Below are positions 45,057-53,239 of a DNA stretch of 64,000 nucleotides, piece after piece; the first letter of the stretch is position 1; each line of letters begins with the position of its first letter. This stretch comes from Streptomyces sp. NBC_00249 (GTDB lineage Bacteria; Actinomycetota; Actinomycetes; Streptomycetales; Streptomycetaceae), in NCBI RefSeq assembly GCF_026342355.1, contig NZ_JAPEMV010000005.1, positions 310,001 to 374,000 of the forward strand, read 5' to 3'. Below the pieces are notes generated by a model. The model saw only the letters and a program-made list of their open reading frames with translations, had not been told where the DNA came from and searched no databases. Made by a program: the position numbers and the translations under genes.

Positions 45057-45815
45057 GTGTCGGACACTTCCCGCCCCCGTGCCTCCCTCCGCACCGCCGT
45101 GGTGTGGGAGGTCCTCAAGGAGGCCCTCGACCGTCGGGTCAAGGCGACCGGGCGGGACGTACTGGACGTACTGGACACCGGAGGCGGCACCGGCAAGTTC
45201 GCCGTCCCGGTGGCCCGGCTCGGCCACCGCGTGACCGTCGTCGACCCCAGCCCGAACGCGCTGTTCGGGCTGGAACGCCGGGTCGCCGAGGAGGGCGTCG
45301 CCGATCTGGTGCGCGGGGTCCAGGGCGACGCCCAGGGCCTGCTGGACGTCGTCGAGCGGGAGTCCTACGACGCGGTGCTGTGCCACGGCGTGCTGGAGTA
45401 CGTGGACGACCCGGCCGAGGGCGTGGCCAACGCCGTCGCCGCCCTGCGCCCCGGCGGCATCCTCAGCCTGCTCGGCGCCGGCGTCGGCGGGGCCGTGCTG
45501 GCCCGGGCGCTGGCCGGGCACTTCACCGAGGCCCGCACCGCGCTCACCGACCCGGCCGGGCGCTGGGGCTCCGGCGACCCGGTGCCGCGCCGTTTCACCG
45601 CCGAGCAGCTCGGCGAGCTGGTCGGCGGGGCCGGTCTGGAGGTCGGCGCGGTGCACGGCGTACGGATCTTCGCCGACCTGGTCCCCGGGGTCCTGGTGGA
45701 CACCGAGCCGGGCGCGGTGGAAGCACTGCTGCGTCTGGAGGAGGCCGCCGCCGAGCTGCCCGCCTTCCACGCGGTCGCCACGCAGTTGCACGTCCTGGGC
45801 GAGAAGCCCGCCTGA
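45057..45815 (+). CDS. Class I SAM-dependent methyltransferase
   Basis: The protein is 252 aa. The SAM-binding loop is LDTGGGTGKFAVPVA (about 40-54) and the acidic loop VVDPSPNAL follows; LCHGVLEYVDDP matches motif IV. It is near the Streptomyces CmoA/UbiE-like group but the substrate is unknown. GTG start with GAGGAG about 10 bp upstream. Confidence 0.88.
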   Translation: MSDTSRPRASLRTAVVWEVLKEALDRRVKATGRDVLDVLDTGGGTGKFAVPVARLGHRVTVVDPSPNALFGLERRVAEEGVADLVRGVQGDAQGLLDVVERESYDAVLCHGVLEYVDDPAEGVANAVAALRPGGILSLLGAGVGGAVLARALAGHFTEARTALTDPAGRWGSGDPVPRRFTAEQLGELVGGAGLEVGAVHGVRIFADLVPGVLVDTEPGAVEALLRLEEAAAELPAFHAVATQLHVLGEKPA

Positions 45816-46117
45816 TCTGCGAGCTTGCACCCACGGGCTCTGCCGGAACACCCTCCGGTCCGGCGATCCGCCCCGTATGATCGGAAGCACCGGTCGGCAT
45901 GGCGGACCGCTCAGTGGGGAATAAGCGCCTCAGTGACCGCGCTGGCGACGGTACGTTTGACATATTGCTTCATGCTTGTTCTGTGCAGTGGATTTTTTGG
46001 CGCAGTGGTTTGCAGAATGTGGCGTAGAGGGCGGGTATCACGGGGGCGATTCCCCGCCTATCCTGAAGGGGACCCCTGGTCGCTACCCCCCGCGACCGAC
46101 GGATGAGGAGGACTCCC
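45816..46117. other. Intergenic region ahead of the DUF3040 gene
   Basis: The 302-bp gap holds no gene. An A+T-rich part near 45955-46005 (TGACATATTGCTTCATGCTTG) probably contains the promoter of the DUF3040 gene. GAGGAG at 46106-46111 is that gene's ribosome binding site. Confidence 0.45.
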
Positions 46118-46522
46118 GTGCCGCTCTCGGAGCACGAGCAGCGAATGCTCGAGCAGATGGAGCGAGCGCTGTACGCCGAAGACCCCAAGTTCGCGACAGC
46201 GCTTGAGGGCAGTGGACTGCGCACGTACACCCGGCGACGGGTCTACCAGGCAGTCGCAGGCATTGTGGTGGGTATCGCGCTCCTCATGACCGGTGTGATC
46301 TGGCAGGAAGTGCTCTGGATCAGCGTGGTGGGATTCCTCGTCATGCTGGCCTGTACGGTCCTCGTGGTCACCGGTTGGCGCAAGGCACCCAAGCCCGGCG
46401 AGCAGCCCGTCTCCGGAAGTGCAGGCGGTTCGGCCCATGGTGGCCGCAGCCGGCAGCGTCGGTCGATGATGACCCGGATCGAGGAACGGTGGCAGCGCCG
46501 CCGTGACGAACAGGGGCAGTAG
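46118..46522 (+). CDS. DUF3040 membrane protein
   Basis: The protein is 134 aa from GTG 46118. It begins MPLSEHEQRMLEQMERALYAEDPKF, split here as SEHEQRMLEQ and ALYAEDPKF, the DUF3040 signature. Two membrane helices (about 48-68 and 70-88) precede a basic tail (RQRRSMM). In mycobacteria similar small proteins sit near division and wall genes. Function unknown. A terminator follows. Confidence 0.93.
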   Translation: MPLSEHEQRMLEQMERALYAEDPKFATALEGSGLRTYTRRRVYQAVAGIVVGIALLMTGVIWQEVLWISVVGFLVMLACTVLVVTGWRKAPKPGEQPVSGSAGGSAHGGRSRQRRSMMTRIEERWQRRRDEQGQ

Positions 46523-46546
46523 GCAGTAGCCCCGCAGAGACTCCGT

Positions 46547-46584
46547 CGGTGAGGGGACGGCCGCGTGCGGTCGTCCCCTCACCG
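46547..46584 (+). terminator. Terminator after the DUF3040 gene
   Basis: A perfect 13-bp stem (46547-46559 with 46572-46584) is followed by TTTCCT. Confidence 0.75.
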
Positions 46585-46626
46585 TTTCCTCCTGCCCCGT
46601 CCGCCCGGCTGCGGCATGATGACCGG

Positions 46627-47253
46627 GTGAGTGTGCTCCCCCTGGTCTTCACCAGCGGCTGGGCCAGCGGGATCAACGCCTACGCCGTGGTCCTCCTGCT
46701 CGGCATCTTCGGCGCGACCGGCCTGACCGACGAGGTCCCGGCGTCGCTCCAGCGCACCGACGTCCTGATCGTGGCGGCCGTCCTGTTCCTGTGCGAGGCG
46801 GTGGCCGACAAGATCCCGTACGTGGACTCGCTGTGGGACAGCGTCCACACCGTGATCCGCCCCGTCTCCGGCGCCGTCGTCGGGGCCCTGCTCGCCGGGC
46901 AGAGCGGCTCGCTGTCCGACCTCGCGGCGGGCGCGATCGGCGGTTCCACCGCCCTGGCCAGCCATGCCGTCAAGGCGGGCACCCGGATGGCGATCAACAC
47001 CTCGCCCGAGCCCTTCAGCAACATCGTCGTCAGCACCGCCGAGGACGCGGGCGTCGCCGGGATCGTCACCTTCGCCATGTTCAACCCGCAGGCCGCCGCG
47101 ATCATCGCGGCCGTGCTGCTGGCCGCGGGCCTGGCCCTGCTGATCTACCTGTGGGCCCGCATCCGCCGCTTCCTGCGCCGCCGCGCGCAGCGCCGCGAGG
47201 AGAAGCGGCTCGCGGCCGAGGCCCGCGCCGCCACCGGGGCACCACCGCCCTGA
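46627..47253 (+). CDS. DUF4126 membrane protein
   Basis: The protein is 208 aa with several helices (about 3-25, 50-70, 85-108, 150-178). The start FTSGWASGINAYAVVLLLG matches DUF4126. The C-terminus is a basic coiled tail (RRFLRRRAQRREEKR). The GTG at 46627 was chosen; a second in-frame start lies only a few codons away. Function unknown. Confidence 0.85.
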   Translation: MSVLPLVFTSGWASGINAYAVVLLLGIFGATGLTDEVPASLQRTDVLIVAAVLFLCEAVADKIPYVDSLWDSVHTVIRPVSGAVVGALLAGQSGSLSDLAAGAIGGSTALASHAVKAGTRMAINTSPEPFSNIVVSTAEDAGVAGIVTFAMFNPQAAAIIAAVLLAAGLALLIYLWARIRRFLRRRAQRREEKRLAAEARAATGAPPP

Positions 47254-47284
47254 CGCCCTGACCTCGCTCGATAGGCTCAGCCGC

Positions 47285-48706
47285 ATGGCACGAATTGCGG
47301 TGATCGGCGCCGGGATGGGCGCGATGGCGACAGCGGCCCGGCTGGCCGTGGCGGGGCACCAGGTGACGGTGTACGAGCGCGGTCCCTCGTACGGCGGAGC
47401 CGTCGGCCGGTACGAGCGCGACGGATTCTCCTTCGACACCGGGCCCGGGCTGCTCCACCTGCCCGCCGTCTACCGCGACCTGTTCGTGAAGACCGGCAAG
47501 GCCCCCCTGGAAGACCGCGTCGGCCTCGTCCAGCTGGACCCGGCCGTCCGGCACATCGTCGGCGACACCACCGTCACCCTCCCGGGCGCCTCGCGCGGCG
47601 GGGTCGCCGCCGCCCTCGACGCGGCCTTCGGCCCGGGCGCCGGCGAGCGCTGGAACTCCCTGCTGGGCCGCGCCCGGGACACCTGGGACGCCACCCGCCG
47701 CCCCCTGCTGGAGGAGCCGCTGCGCCCCGACTGGCAGGTGCTGGGCCGCGACCCGTACCCGGCGCTGCGCGGCAGCGGCCTGCTGCGCCGCCGCCCGCCC
47801 ACCCTGGCCGAGGTCGCCGCGCGCGAGCTGGGCGGGGAGCTCGGCGAGCTGCTGGCCGGCCGGGTACGGGCCTACGGGATCGACCCCGCGTCCGCGCCCG
47901 CCTCGGCGGCCGCGCTGCCCTACATGGAGCAGACCTTCGGCAGCTGGTACGTCCGGGGCGGCATGCGGGAGCTGGCCACCGCCGTCCACGAACGCTGCCT
48001 GGAGCGGAAGGTCACCTTCGTCTTCGGCGCGCCCGTACGGGGGGTCCTGGTGCGCGGCGGCCGGGCGGCCGGGGTGCTGCTCGCCGACGGCACCGAGGCC
48101 GCCGCCGACTCCGTCGTCTGCGGGATCGACCCGAGGCAGCTCCCGGCCTCCTCCGTGCCCCGCCCCCCGGACGGCGTACCGGTGCGGGGCGAGCGGGTGC
48201 CCGGCCGGATCACCCTGCTGCTGGCCCTGCGCGGCGCCCGCCCGGCGGACGCCGTCCACCGGACGCTGGTGCACTCCCCCGGACTGGACGTGACCGTCCT
48301 GCGCCCGGACGACCCGGCCGGCCGACCCGACGCCGGCCATGAGGCGGTCACCGTGAGCGCCGTGTGCGGCCCGGCGGGCGGTGCGGGCGTCCCGGAGCCC
48401 CGGGAGCTGCTGGACCTCGCCGTACGGGCCGTCCCGGACCTGCGGGAGAGGCTGCTGTGGCAGGAGGTGCGCACCCCGGCCGACGTGGAGGCGGCCACGG
48501 GAGCGGTGGGCGGTTCGGTGCCCGCGCCGTCCCTCGCGGGGGCGGGCGGGACGCTGCTGCACCCGGGCAACGTCACGGCGCTGCCCGGCCTGTACCTCGC
48601 GGGCGGCTGGGCGCACCCCGGCGGCGGGCTCGCGCACGCCGGGATGACCGGGGCCCTGGTGGCCGGGCTGATCGTGGAGGGGGCGGACTTCCGCGGCTCG
48701 CAGTGA
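47285..48706 (+). CDS. CrtI-like FAD-dependent oxidoreductase
   Basis: The protein is 473 aa. The N-terminal dinucleotide motif is AVIGAGMGAMATAARLA, then an ERGPSYGG motif. The C-terminal AGGWAHPGGGLAHAG is the carotene-desaturase/phytoene desaturase family end. Not part of a carotenoid cluster here: no phytoene synthase is nearby, so the substrate is unclear. The last codons form one arm of a terminator. Confidence 0.87.
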   Translation: MARIAVIGAGMGAMATAARLAVAGHQVTVYERGPSYGGAVGRYERDGFSFDTGPGLLHLPAVYRDLFVKTGKAPLEDRVGLVQLDPAVRHIVGDTTVTLPGASRGGVAAALDAAFGPGAGERWNSLLGRARDTWDATRRPLLEEPLRPDWQVLGRDPYPALRGSGLLRRRPPTLAEVAARELGGELGELLAGRVRAYGIDPASAPASAAALPYMEQTFGSWYVRGGMRELATAVHERCLERKVTFVFGAPVRGVLVRGGRAAGVLLADGTEAAADSVVCGIDPRQLPASSVPRPPDGVPVRGERVPGRITLLLALRGARPADAVHRTLVHSPGLDVTVLRPDDPAGRPDAGHEAVTVSAVCGPAGGAGVPEPRELLDLAVRAVPDLRERLLWQEVRTPADVEAATGAVGGSVPAPSLAGAGGTLLHPGNVTALPGLYLAGGWAHPGGGLAHAGMTGALVAGLIVEGADFRGSQ

Positions 48707-48725
48707 GCCGCGGAAGTCCGCCCCC
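48679..48725. terminator. Bidirectional terminator with stop codon in the loop
   Basis: A perfect 21-bp stem (48679-48699 with 48705-48725) has a 5-nt loop. The left arm is coding sequence for the oxidoreductase C-terminus and the TGA (48704-48706) straddles loop and right arm. It serves the convergent genes on both strands. Confidence 0.85.
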
Positions 48726-48735
48726 TCCCCCGCCG

Positions 48736-49581
48736 TCAGTAGCGGTAGCCGTTGTTGTTGTCCTGGTGGTACGGGTACCCCTGGGGGGCGTCCGGGTCCG
48801 GGGCCTGCGGGTCCGGCGGGGTGTCGGTGGCCCGCTGCTGCGGGACCCAGATCCCGCCGGGCGGGGTGTCCATGGAGTACTGCTGCTGCGAGTAGTCGGC
48901 GTAGGGGGTGTAGTCGTAGGGCTGCTGCGGGGCCACCGCGCCGCCCGTGCCGATGTACGGGTCCGAGTAGGCGGCGTAGACCTGCTGTTCGCCGCCCTGG
49001 TACCCGGTGGAGTAGTCGTAGGCGCCCTGGCCCTGCTGGGGGTCCTGGTAGGCCGCGTACTGGTGCGCGTCCTGCTCGGGCGTGGTGAACGGCGAGGCGA
49101 AGGCGGCCGTCGCGTCGGGCTGCTGGGGGGCGAAGCTCTGTATCCCGTAGGAGCCCGTGTCCTCGGGGACCGGCTGCGGGGTGAACACCTGGTCGTCGTC
49201 GGAGGGGACGGCGGCGGGGCCGGTGTCCGATCCATACTCCAGGCCGCTGACTTCGAGCCCGGCCTCGGGGCGCGGCGTACCGCCCCCACGGCGGCGTCTG
49301 CCGCGGTCCTCGCGTACGGGTTCACCGCCGCGGCGCAACGCCCAGCCGGCCACGAAGCCCTTGCGGAAGGACAGCGTCACCAGGGTCTGGCCGACGGCGA
49401 AGGCGGTCGCGCCCGCGGCGATCACGAGCACCGAGGGCAGCACCACCCCGGCGACGACGCCGAGGAACCCGGCGAAGGCGAGCAGGCGCCAGCGCAGCCG
49501 GGCCTTGTACTGCATCAAGACCTCGGCAAGCAGCCACAACGCGACGATGCCGAACGCGATGTAGAGGACCGTCATTCCCAT
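48736..49581 (-). CDS. Small membrane protein with Gln/Tyr-rich tail
   Basis: The protein is 281 aa. Three or so membrane helices lie in residues 3-68, followed by a basic stretch (REDRGRRRRGGG, about 85-100) and a long low-complexity tail of about 170 residues, rich in Gln, Tyr, Pro, Asp (YAAYQDPQQGQGAYDY). The tail resembles prion-like or adhesive low-complexity regions. The ATG at 49581 has GAGAGGGG upstream. I do not recognise the family. Confidence 0.75.
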   Translation of the reverse strand: MGMTVLYIAFGIVALWLLAEVLMQYKARLRWRLLAFAGFLGVVAGVVLPSVLVIAAGATAFAVGQTLVTLSFRKGFVAGWALRRGGEPVREDRGRRRRGGGTPRPEAGLEVSGLEYGSDTGPAAVPSDDDQVFTPQPVPEDTGSYGIQSFAPQQPDATAAFASPFTTPEQDAHQYAAYQDPQQGQGAYDYSTGYQGGEQQVYAAYSDPYIGTGGAVAPQQPYDYTPYADYSQQQYSMDTPPGGIWVPQQRATDTPPDPQAPDPDAPQGYPYHQDNNNGYRY

Positions 49582-49631
49582 GCGTGGCCCCTCTCGGTAC
49601 GGCCGCCGGCGCGGGAACGGGGGACGGCCGA

Positions 49632-50546
49632 TCAGGCCCGCTGGTGCAGGCCCAGGTTCTCGTAGATCTCGAGGGTCGCCGTGGAATTGTTCAGCGTGAT
49701 GAAGTGCAGTCCCGGGACACCCTCGGACAGCAGCCGCGCGCAGAACTCCGTGGCGAACTCGATGCCAATGGAGCGTACAGCGGCCGGATCGTCCTTGACG
49801 GCGAGCATGCGCTCTTTCACGTCCGCGGGGAAGACCGCGGTACTGAGTTGGGGCAACCGGTCGAGCTGCTTGATGCCCACAACAGGCATGACCTCGGGGA
49901 TGATCGGGGTCTCGCAGCCCGCCTTCGCGACGCTGTCGCGCAGCCGCAGATAATTCTCGGGATCGAAGAACATCTGGGTGATGGCGTAGTCCGCGCCCGC
50001 ACGGCACTTGTCCACGAAGTGCCGGATGTCCGTGTCCCAGTCCTGCGAGCGGGGGTGCATCTCGGGGAAGGCCGCGACGCCGACGCAGAAGTCGCCGGAC
50101 TCCTTGAGCAGGCGCACGAGGTCGGCCGCGTAGTCCACGCCTTCGGGGTGCTTGACCCACGGGCCCATCGGGTCGCCCGGCGGGTCGCCGCGCAGTGCCA
50201 GCATGTTGCGGATCCCCGCGTCGGCGAACTGGCCGATGACGTGGCGCAGCTCGGCGACGGAGTGGTCGACGGCCGTCAGGTGCGCGACGGGGGTGAGGGT
50301 GGTGTCCGCGGCGATCTGCTCGGTGGCGCGGACGGTGCCACCCCGGGTGGAACCGCCGGCTCCGTACGTGACGGAGACGAAGCTCGGGGAGACCGCCTCG
50401 ATCCGGCGGAGCGCGTTCCAGAGGTTGCGCTCGCCCTTCTCGGTCTTGGGGGCCCAGAACTCGAACGAGTACGAGCTTCCGGACGCGAGGAGGTCGCGGA
50501 CCGTGTGTGCACGGTCCGACCAGGTGGAAGCGGTTCCTAGGGCCAT
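49632..50546 (-). CDS. metF: Methylenetetrahydrofolate reductase
   Basis: The protein is 304 aa, a TIM barrel binding FAD. EFWAPKTEKGERNLW near residue 30, VTYGAGGSTR and NMLALRGDPPGDP are the MetF landmarks. It reduces 5,10-methylene-THF to 5-methyl-THF for methionine synthesis. Start ATG 50546. The upstream palindrome at 50586-50602 may be its operator. Confidence 0.95.
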   Translation of the reverse strand: MALGTASTWSDRAHTVRDLLASGSSYSFEFWAPKTEKGERNLWNALRRIEAVSPSFVSVTYGAGGSTRGGTVRATEQIAADTTLTPVAHLTAVDHSVAELRHVIGQFADAGIRNMLALRGDPPGDPMGPWVKHPEGVDYAADLVRLLKESGDFCVGVAAFPEMHPRSQDWDTDIRHFVDKCRAGADYAITQMFFDPENYLRLRDSVAKAGCETPIIPEVMPVVGIKQLDRLPQLSTAVFPADVKERMLAVKDDPAAVRSIGIEFATEFCARLLSEGVPGLHFITLNNSTATLEIYENLGLHQRA

Positions 50547-50585
50547 ACGGGCAGGTTAGACGCGCCCCGGCGGACGCCGAAGCGT

Positions 50586-50602
50586 TGTCCATCAATTGGA
50601 CA
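50586..50602. promoter_or_regulatory. Palindrome TGTCCA-N5-TGGACA upstream of metF
   Basis: The arms TGTCCA and TGGACA flank TCAAT, 40 bp upstream of the metF start; a second TGGACA half lies at 50606-50611. It may be a regulator binding site. Alternatively it may contribute to ending thiE transcription. Confidence 0.4.
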
Positions 50603-50614
50603 CGTTTTTGGACA

Positions 50615-51253
50615 CTAGGCCAGGCGGGCGCGGATCACCTTGGAGAGTTCGGCCGCGGCGGCCTGCGGGTCCGAGGCCTCGGTGATCGCCCGTACGACGA
50701 CGACGCGGGTGGCGCCGGCGTCCAGCACCTCGTCGAGGTTGCCGCGGTCGATGCCCCCGATGGCGAACCAGGGGCGGTCCTGCTCCAGGGAGGCCGCGTA
50801 CCGGACGAGGTCCAGGCCCGGGGCGTAGCGGCCGGGCTTGGTGGGGGTGGGCCAGCAGGGGCCGGTGCAGAAGTAGTCCACGCCGGGCTCGGCGACGGCC
50901 GCGTCCACCTCGGACTCCGCGTGGCAGGAGCGCCCGATCAGGACGCCGGCGCCGAGGATCGCGCGGGCGGCGGGGACGGGGATGTCGCCCTGGCCGAGGT
51001 GCAGGACGTCGGAGCCGATGGCGTGCGCGACGTCGGCGCGGTCGTTGACCGCGAGGAGCTTGCCGTGGCGGCGGGCGGCCTCGGCGAAGACCTGGAGGTG
51101 TTCGAGCTCCTCGCCCGCCTCCATGCCCTTGTCGCGGAGCTGGACGATGTCGACGCCGCCGGCCAGGGCGGCCTCGAGGAACTCCGGGAGGTCTCCCTGC
51201 CGCTTGCGGGCGTCCGTGCAGAGGTAGAGCCGGGCGTCGGAAAGCTGCTGCAT
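50615..51253 (-). CDS. thiE: Thiamine phosphate synthase
   Basis: The protein is 212 aa, a TIM barrel. Landmarks are VQLRDKGMEAGE, LAVNDRADVA, DVLHLGQGDIP and the C-terminal VVVVRAIT. It joins HMP-PP with the thiazole phosphate to make thiamine phosphate, completing the pathway fed by thiG. It is on the opposite strand to thiO-S-G. No TPP riboswitch was seen ahead of it. Confidence 0.94.
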   Translation of the reverse strand: MQQLSDARLYLCTDARKRQGDLPEFLEAALAGGVDIVQLRDKGMEAGEELEHLQVFAEAARRHGKLLAVNDRADVAHAIGSDVLHLGQGDIPVPAARAILGAGVLIGRSCHAESEVDAAVAEPGVDYFCTGPCWPTPTKPGRYAPGLDLVRYAASLEQDRPWFAIGGIDRGNLDEVLDAGATRVVVVRAITEASDPQAAAAELSKVIRARLA

Positions 51254-51276
51254 GGGAGTCCCCCCGTGGTGGTGGC

Positions 51277-51309
51277 GGTGTACGGGCCCGGGCTGCGGGC
51301 CCGTACACC
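51277..51309 (-). terminator. Terminator after the Rv2175c-family gene
   Basis: A perfect 14-bp stem (51277-51290 with 51296-51309) with 5-nt loop separates the Rv2175c-family gene from thiE. Confidence 0.75.
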
Positions 51310-51323
51310 TGTGGATCAGCCGG

Positions 51324-51689
51324 TCAGAGGGCGAGCGCCTGAGCGCGGCGCTTCACCTCCGTGCCGCGATTCTCACTCAGAGCCTGCACGGGGGTGCCGG
51401 GCAGGGTGTCGTCGGCGGTGAACAGCCACTCCAGGATCTCCTCGTCGGTGAACCGATCGTCGCGGAGGACGGTCAGCAGGCCGACCAGACCCTTGACGAT
51501 CTTGTCTCCGTCGATGAAGGCGGCGGGCACCTGGAGGGAGCGGTTCTCGCCGCGGCGCACCGCGAGCAGCTGACCTTCCTTGACCAGCTGGCGAACCTTG
51601 GTCACTTCGATGTCGAGCATCTCCGCGATGTCGGGGAGGTACAGCCAGGCGGGGACAAGGGCATCGATCTTTGCGTCAATCTCGGTCAC
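51324..51689 (-). CDS. Rv2175c-family DNA-binding protein
   Basis: The protein is 121 aa. A winged helix-turn-helix (about 15-60: LPDIAEMLDIEVTKVRQLV) and the tail fit the Rv2175c family. In M. tuberculosis Rv2175c is a substrate of the kinase PknL. A PASTA Ser/Thr kinase gene lies 7 kb away at 58477. A short acidic N-terminus precedes the HTH; no phosphorylated Thr could be assigned. Confidence 0.87.
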   Translation of the reverse strand: MTEIDAKIDALVPAWLYLPDIAEMLDIEVTKVRQLVKEGQLLAVRRGENRSLQVPAAFIDGDKIVKGLVGLLTVLRDDRFTDEEILEWLFTADDTLPGTPVQALSENRGTEVKRRAQALAL

Positions 51690-51770
51690 GGGGACAAGCC
51701 TGCCACCTCGGACAGGCCGCCGGTACCTGGCCCCGTCCGTCCGTGGCCCCGCCGGGCGCCCGACCGGCGG

Positions 51771-51814
51771 TGGCCGGGCCCTGGCCGGGCCGTGGCCGGG
51801 CCCTGGTCAGGCCG
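51771..51814. repeat. 11-bp tandem repeat at the oxidoreductase stop
   Basis: Four tandem units of TGGCCGGGCCC and close variants cover the stop codon of the FAD oxidoreductase (51807-51809). Confidence 0.6.
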
Positions 51815-53039
51815 TGGCGGAGCGCAGGGGGACGTCCGGGTCCGCCGCCCTGGCCGGGTCCAGGGGGGTGCCCGACTCGATCAGCTTGCGGCCCTGGGCC
51901 AGGTCCCGGGGGCGGCCCACCGCGAGGACCGCGACCAGCGCGCCGCCGCGCAGCCAGCACACCGACCAGGTGGGTGCGGCGGGGTCGCCGCGCCACAGCA
52001 GGGTGTCGGCGGCGCCGTGGTGTCCCGCGTACTGGACGAAGCGGCCGAACTGCTCGGACCAGAAGTACGGGACGGGGTCGTAGGCCCGGACGGGCTCCCC
52101 GGCGAGGATGTTCGCGGCGACCGCCCGCGGGCCCTGGAGGGCGTTGTCCCAGTGGTGGACCAGCAGCCGGGTCCCGTAGCGGGCCGAGGGGAAGGAGGCG
52201 CAGTCCCCGACCGCGTACACCCCGGGCAGGCTGGTGCGCAGGTGGGCGTCGGCCGTGACGGAGCCGTCGGGGCCCAGGTCCACGCCGGTCCCGGCCAGCC
52301 AGTCGGTGGCGGGGCGGGCGCCGATGCCGACGACGACCGCGCCGGCCGGCAGGGCGCGGCCGTCCGCGAGCAGGACCCGGCCCGGCTCGACGGCGGCGAC
52401 CTTCGTGCCGGTGAGCAGTTCGGCCCCGGCCTCGGCGTACCAGCGGGCCATCGGGGCGGTGACCTCCGCCGGGAGGGCTCCCGCGAGGACCCGGTCCGCG
52501 GCCTCGACCACCGTGACGGCGCAGCCGGCCTCGCGGGCCGCGGTGGCGAACTCGGCGCCGATCCAGCCCGCCCCGACGACCACGGCGGCGGGGGCCGCCG
52601 CCAGGACGGGGCGCAGCCGGGCGGCGTCGTCGAGGGTGCGCAGCAGGTGGACGCCGGGGACGCCCTCGGTGCCGGGGAGGGTCAGCGGCAGTGCGCCGGT
52701 GGCCAGGACGAGGGCCTCGTACGGGACCGGGCCGGCCTCCGTGTCGAGCTCCCGGTCGGCGGCCCGGAGCCCGGTGACCTCGGTCCCCAGTCGCAGGTCG
52801 ATCCGGAGCCCCTCGAAATCGACCTCGAAGGCGGAGTCCTCGGCCTTGCCGAGCAGCACCGCCTTGGACAGCGGGGGGCGGTCGTAGGGCTGGTGGGGTT
52901 CGGCGCCGAGCAGGATGACGGGGCCGGTGAAGCCCTGTTCCCGCAAGGCCACCGCGGTCTGCACCCCGGCCATTCCGGCGCCGACGATCACGACACCGGG
53001 CGTGTTCTGTTCCGTCTGCTTTCGCGTCTGCTCGCTCAC
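51807..53039 (-). CDS. FAD-dependent ferredoxin-reductase-like oxidoreductase
   Basis: The protein is 410 aa. FAD motif VVIVGAGMAGVQTAVAL, then DRPPLSK, then NAD motif VVVGAGWIGAEFA, then the FAD loop VYAVGDCAS. A reductase C-terminal domain follows. It passes electrons from NAD(P)H to a ferredoxin or oxygenase, but no such partner is adjacent. It is divergent from the thiamine operon. Confidence 0.88.
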   Translation of the reverse strand: MSEQTRKQTEQNTPGVVIVGAGMAGVQTAVALREQGFTGPVILLGAEPHQPYDRPPLSKAVLLGKAEDSAFEVDFEGLRIDLRLGTEVTGLRAADRELDTEAGPVPYEALVLATGALPLTLPGTEGVPGVHLLRTLDDAARLRPVLAAAPAAVVVGAGWIGAEFATAAREAGCAVTVVEAADRVLAGALPAEVTAPMARWYAEAGAELLTGTKVAAVEPGRVLLADGRALPAGAVVVGIGARPATDWLAGTGVDLGPDGSVTADAHLRTSLPGVYAVGDCASFPSARYGTRLLVHHWDNALQGPRAVAANILAGEPVRAYDPVPYFWSEQFGRFVQYAGHHGAADTLLWRGDPAAPTWSVCWLRGGALVAVLAVGRPRDLAQGRKLIESGTPLDPARAADPDVPLRSATA

Positions 53040-53137
53040 GCGCCCAGCCTAGTGAACTGACGGCCCGTCAGGAACAGGGGGCGGGGAGGCAGCCTTACCC
53101 GCCACCGCGCACAGGGTTAGTCTGGCCACCGTACCTA

Positions 53138-53228
53138 TCGCGGGAGTCCGGGCGCACCGGGCTGAGAGGGAGGCTGGCCGGCCTCCGACCGTACGAACCT
53201 GATCCGGGTCATGCCGGCGAAGGGAGGG
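53138..53228 (+). promoter_or_regulatory. TPP riboswitch (THI element)
   Basis: The conserved segments CTGAGAGGGAGGC and, further on, GAACCTGATCCGGGTCATGC then GGCGAAGGGAGG are present. This is the thiamine pyrophosphate aptamer; in Streptomyces it lies ahead of thiamine genes. GGGAGG overlaps the ribosome binding site of thiO, so TPP would block translation. Confidence 0.95.
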
Positions 53229-53239
53229 GCTGGACGCCC

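Noticed and set aside
51254..51323. A second TPP riboswitch ahead of thiE
   Set aside because: The THI box segments are absent; the region holds a simple hairpin terminator.
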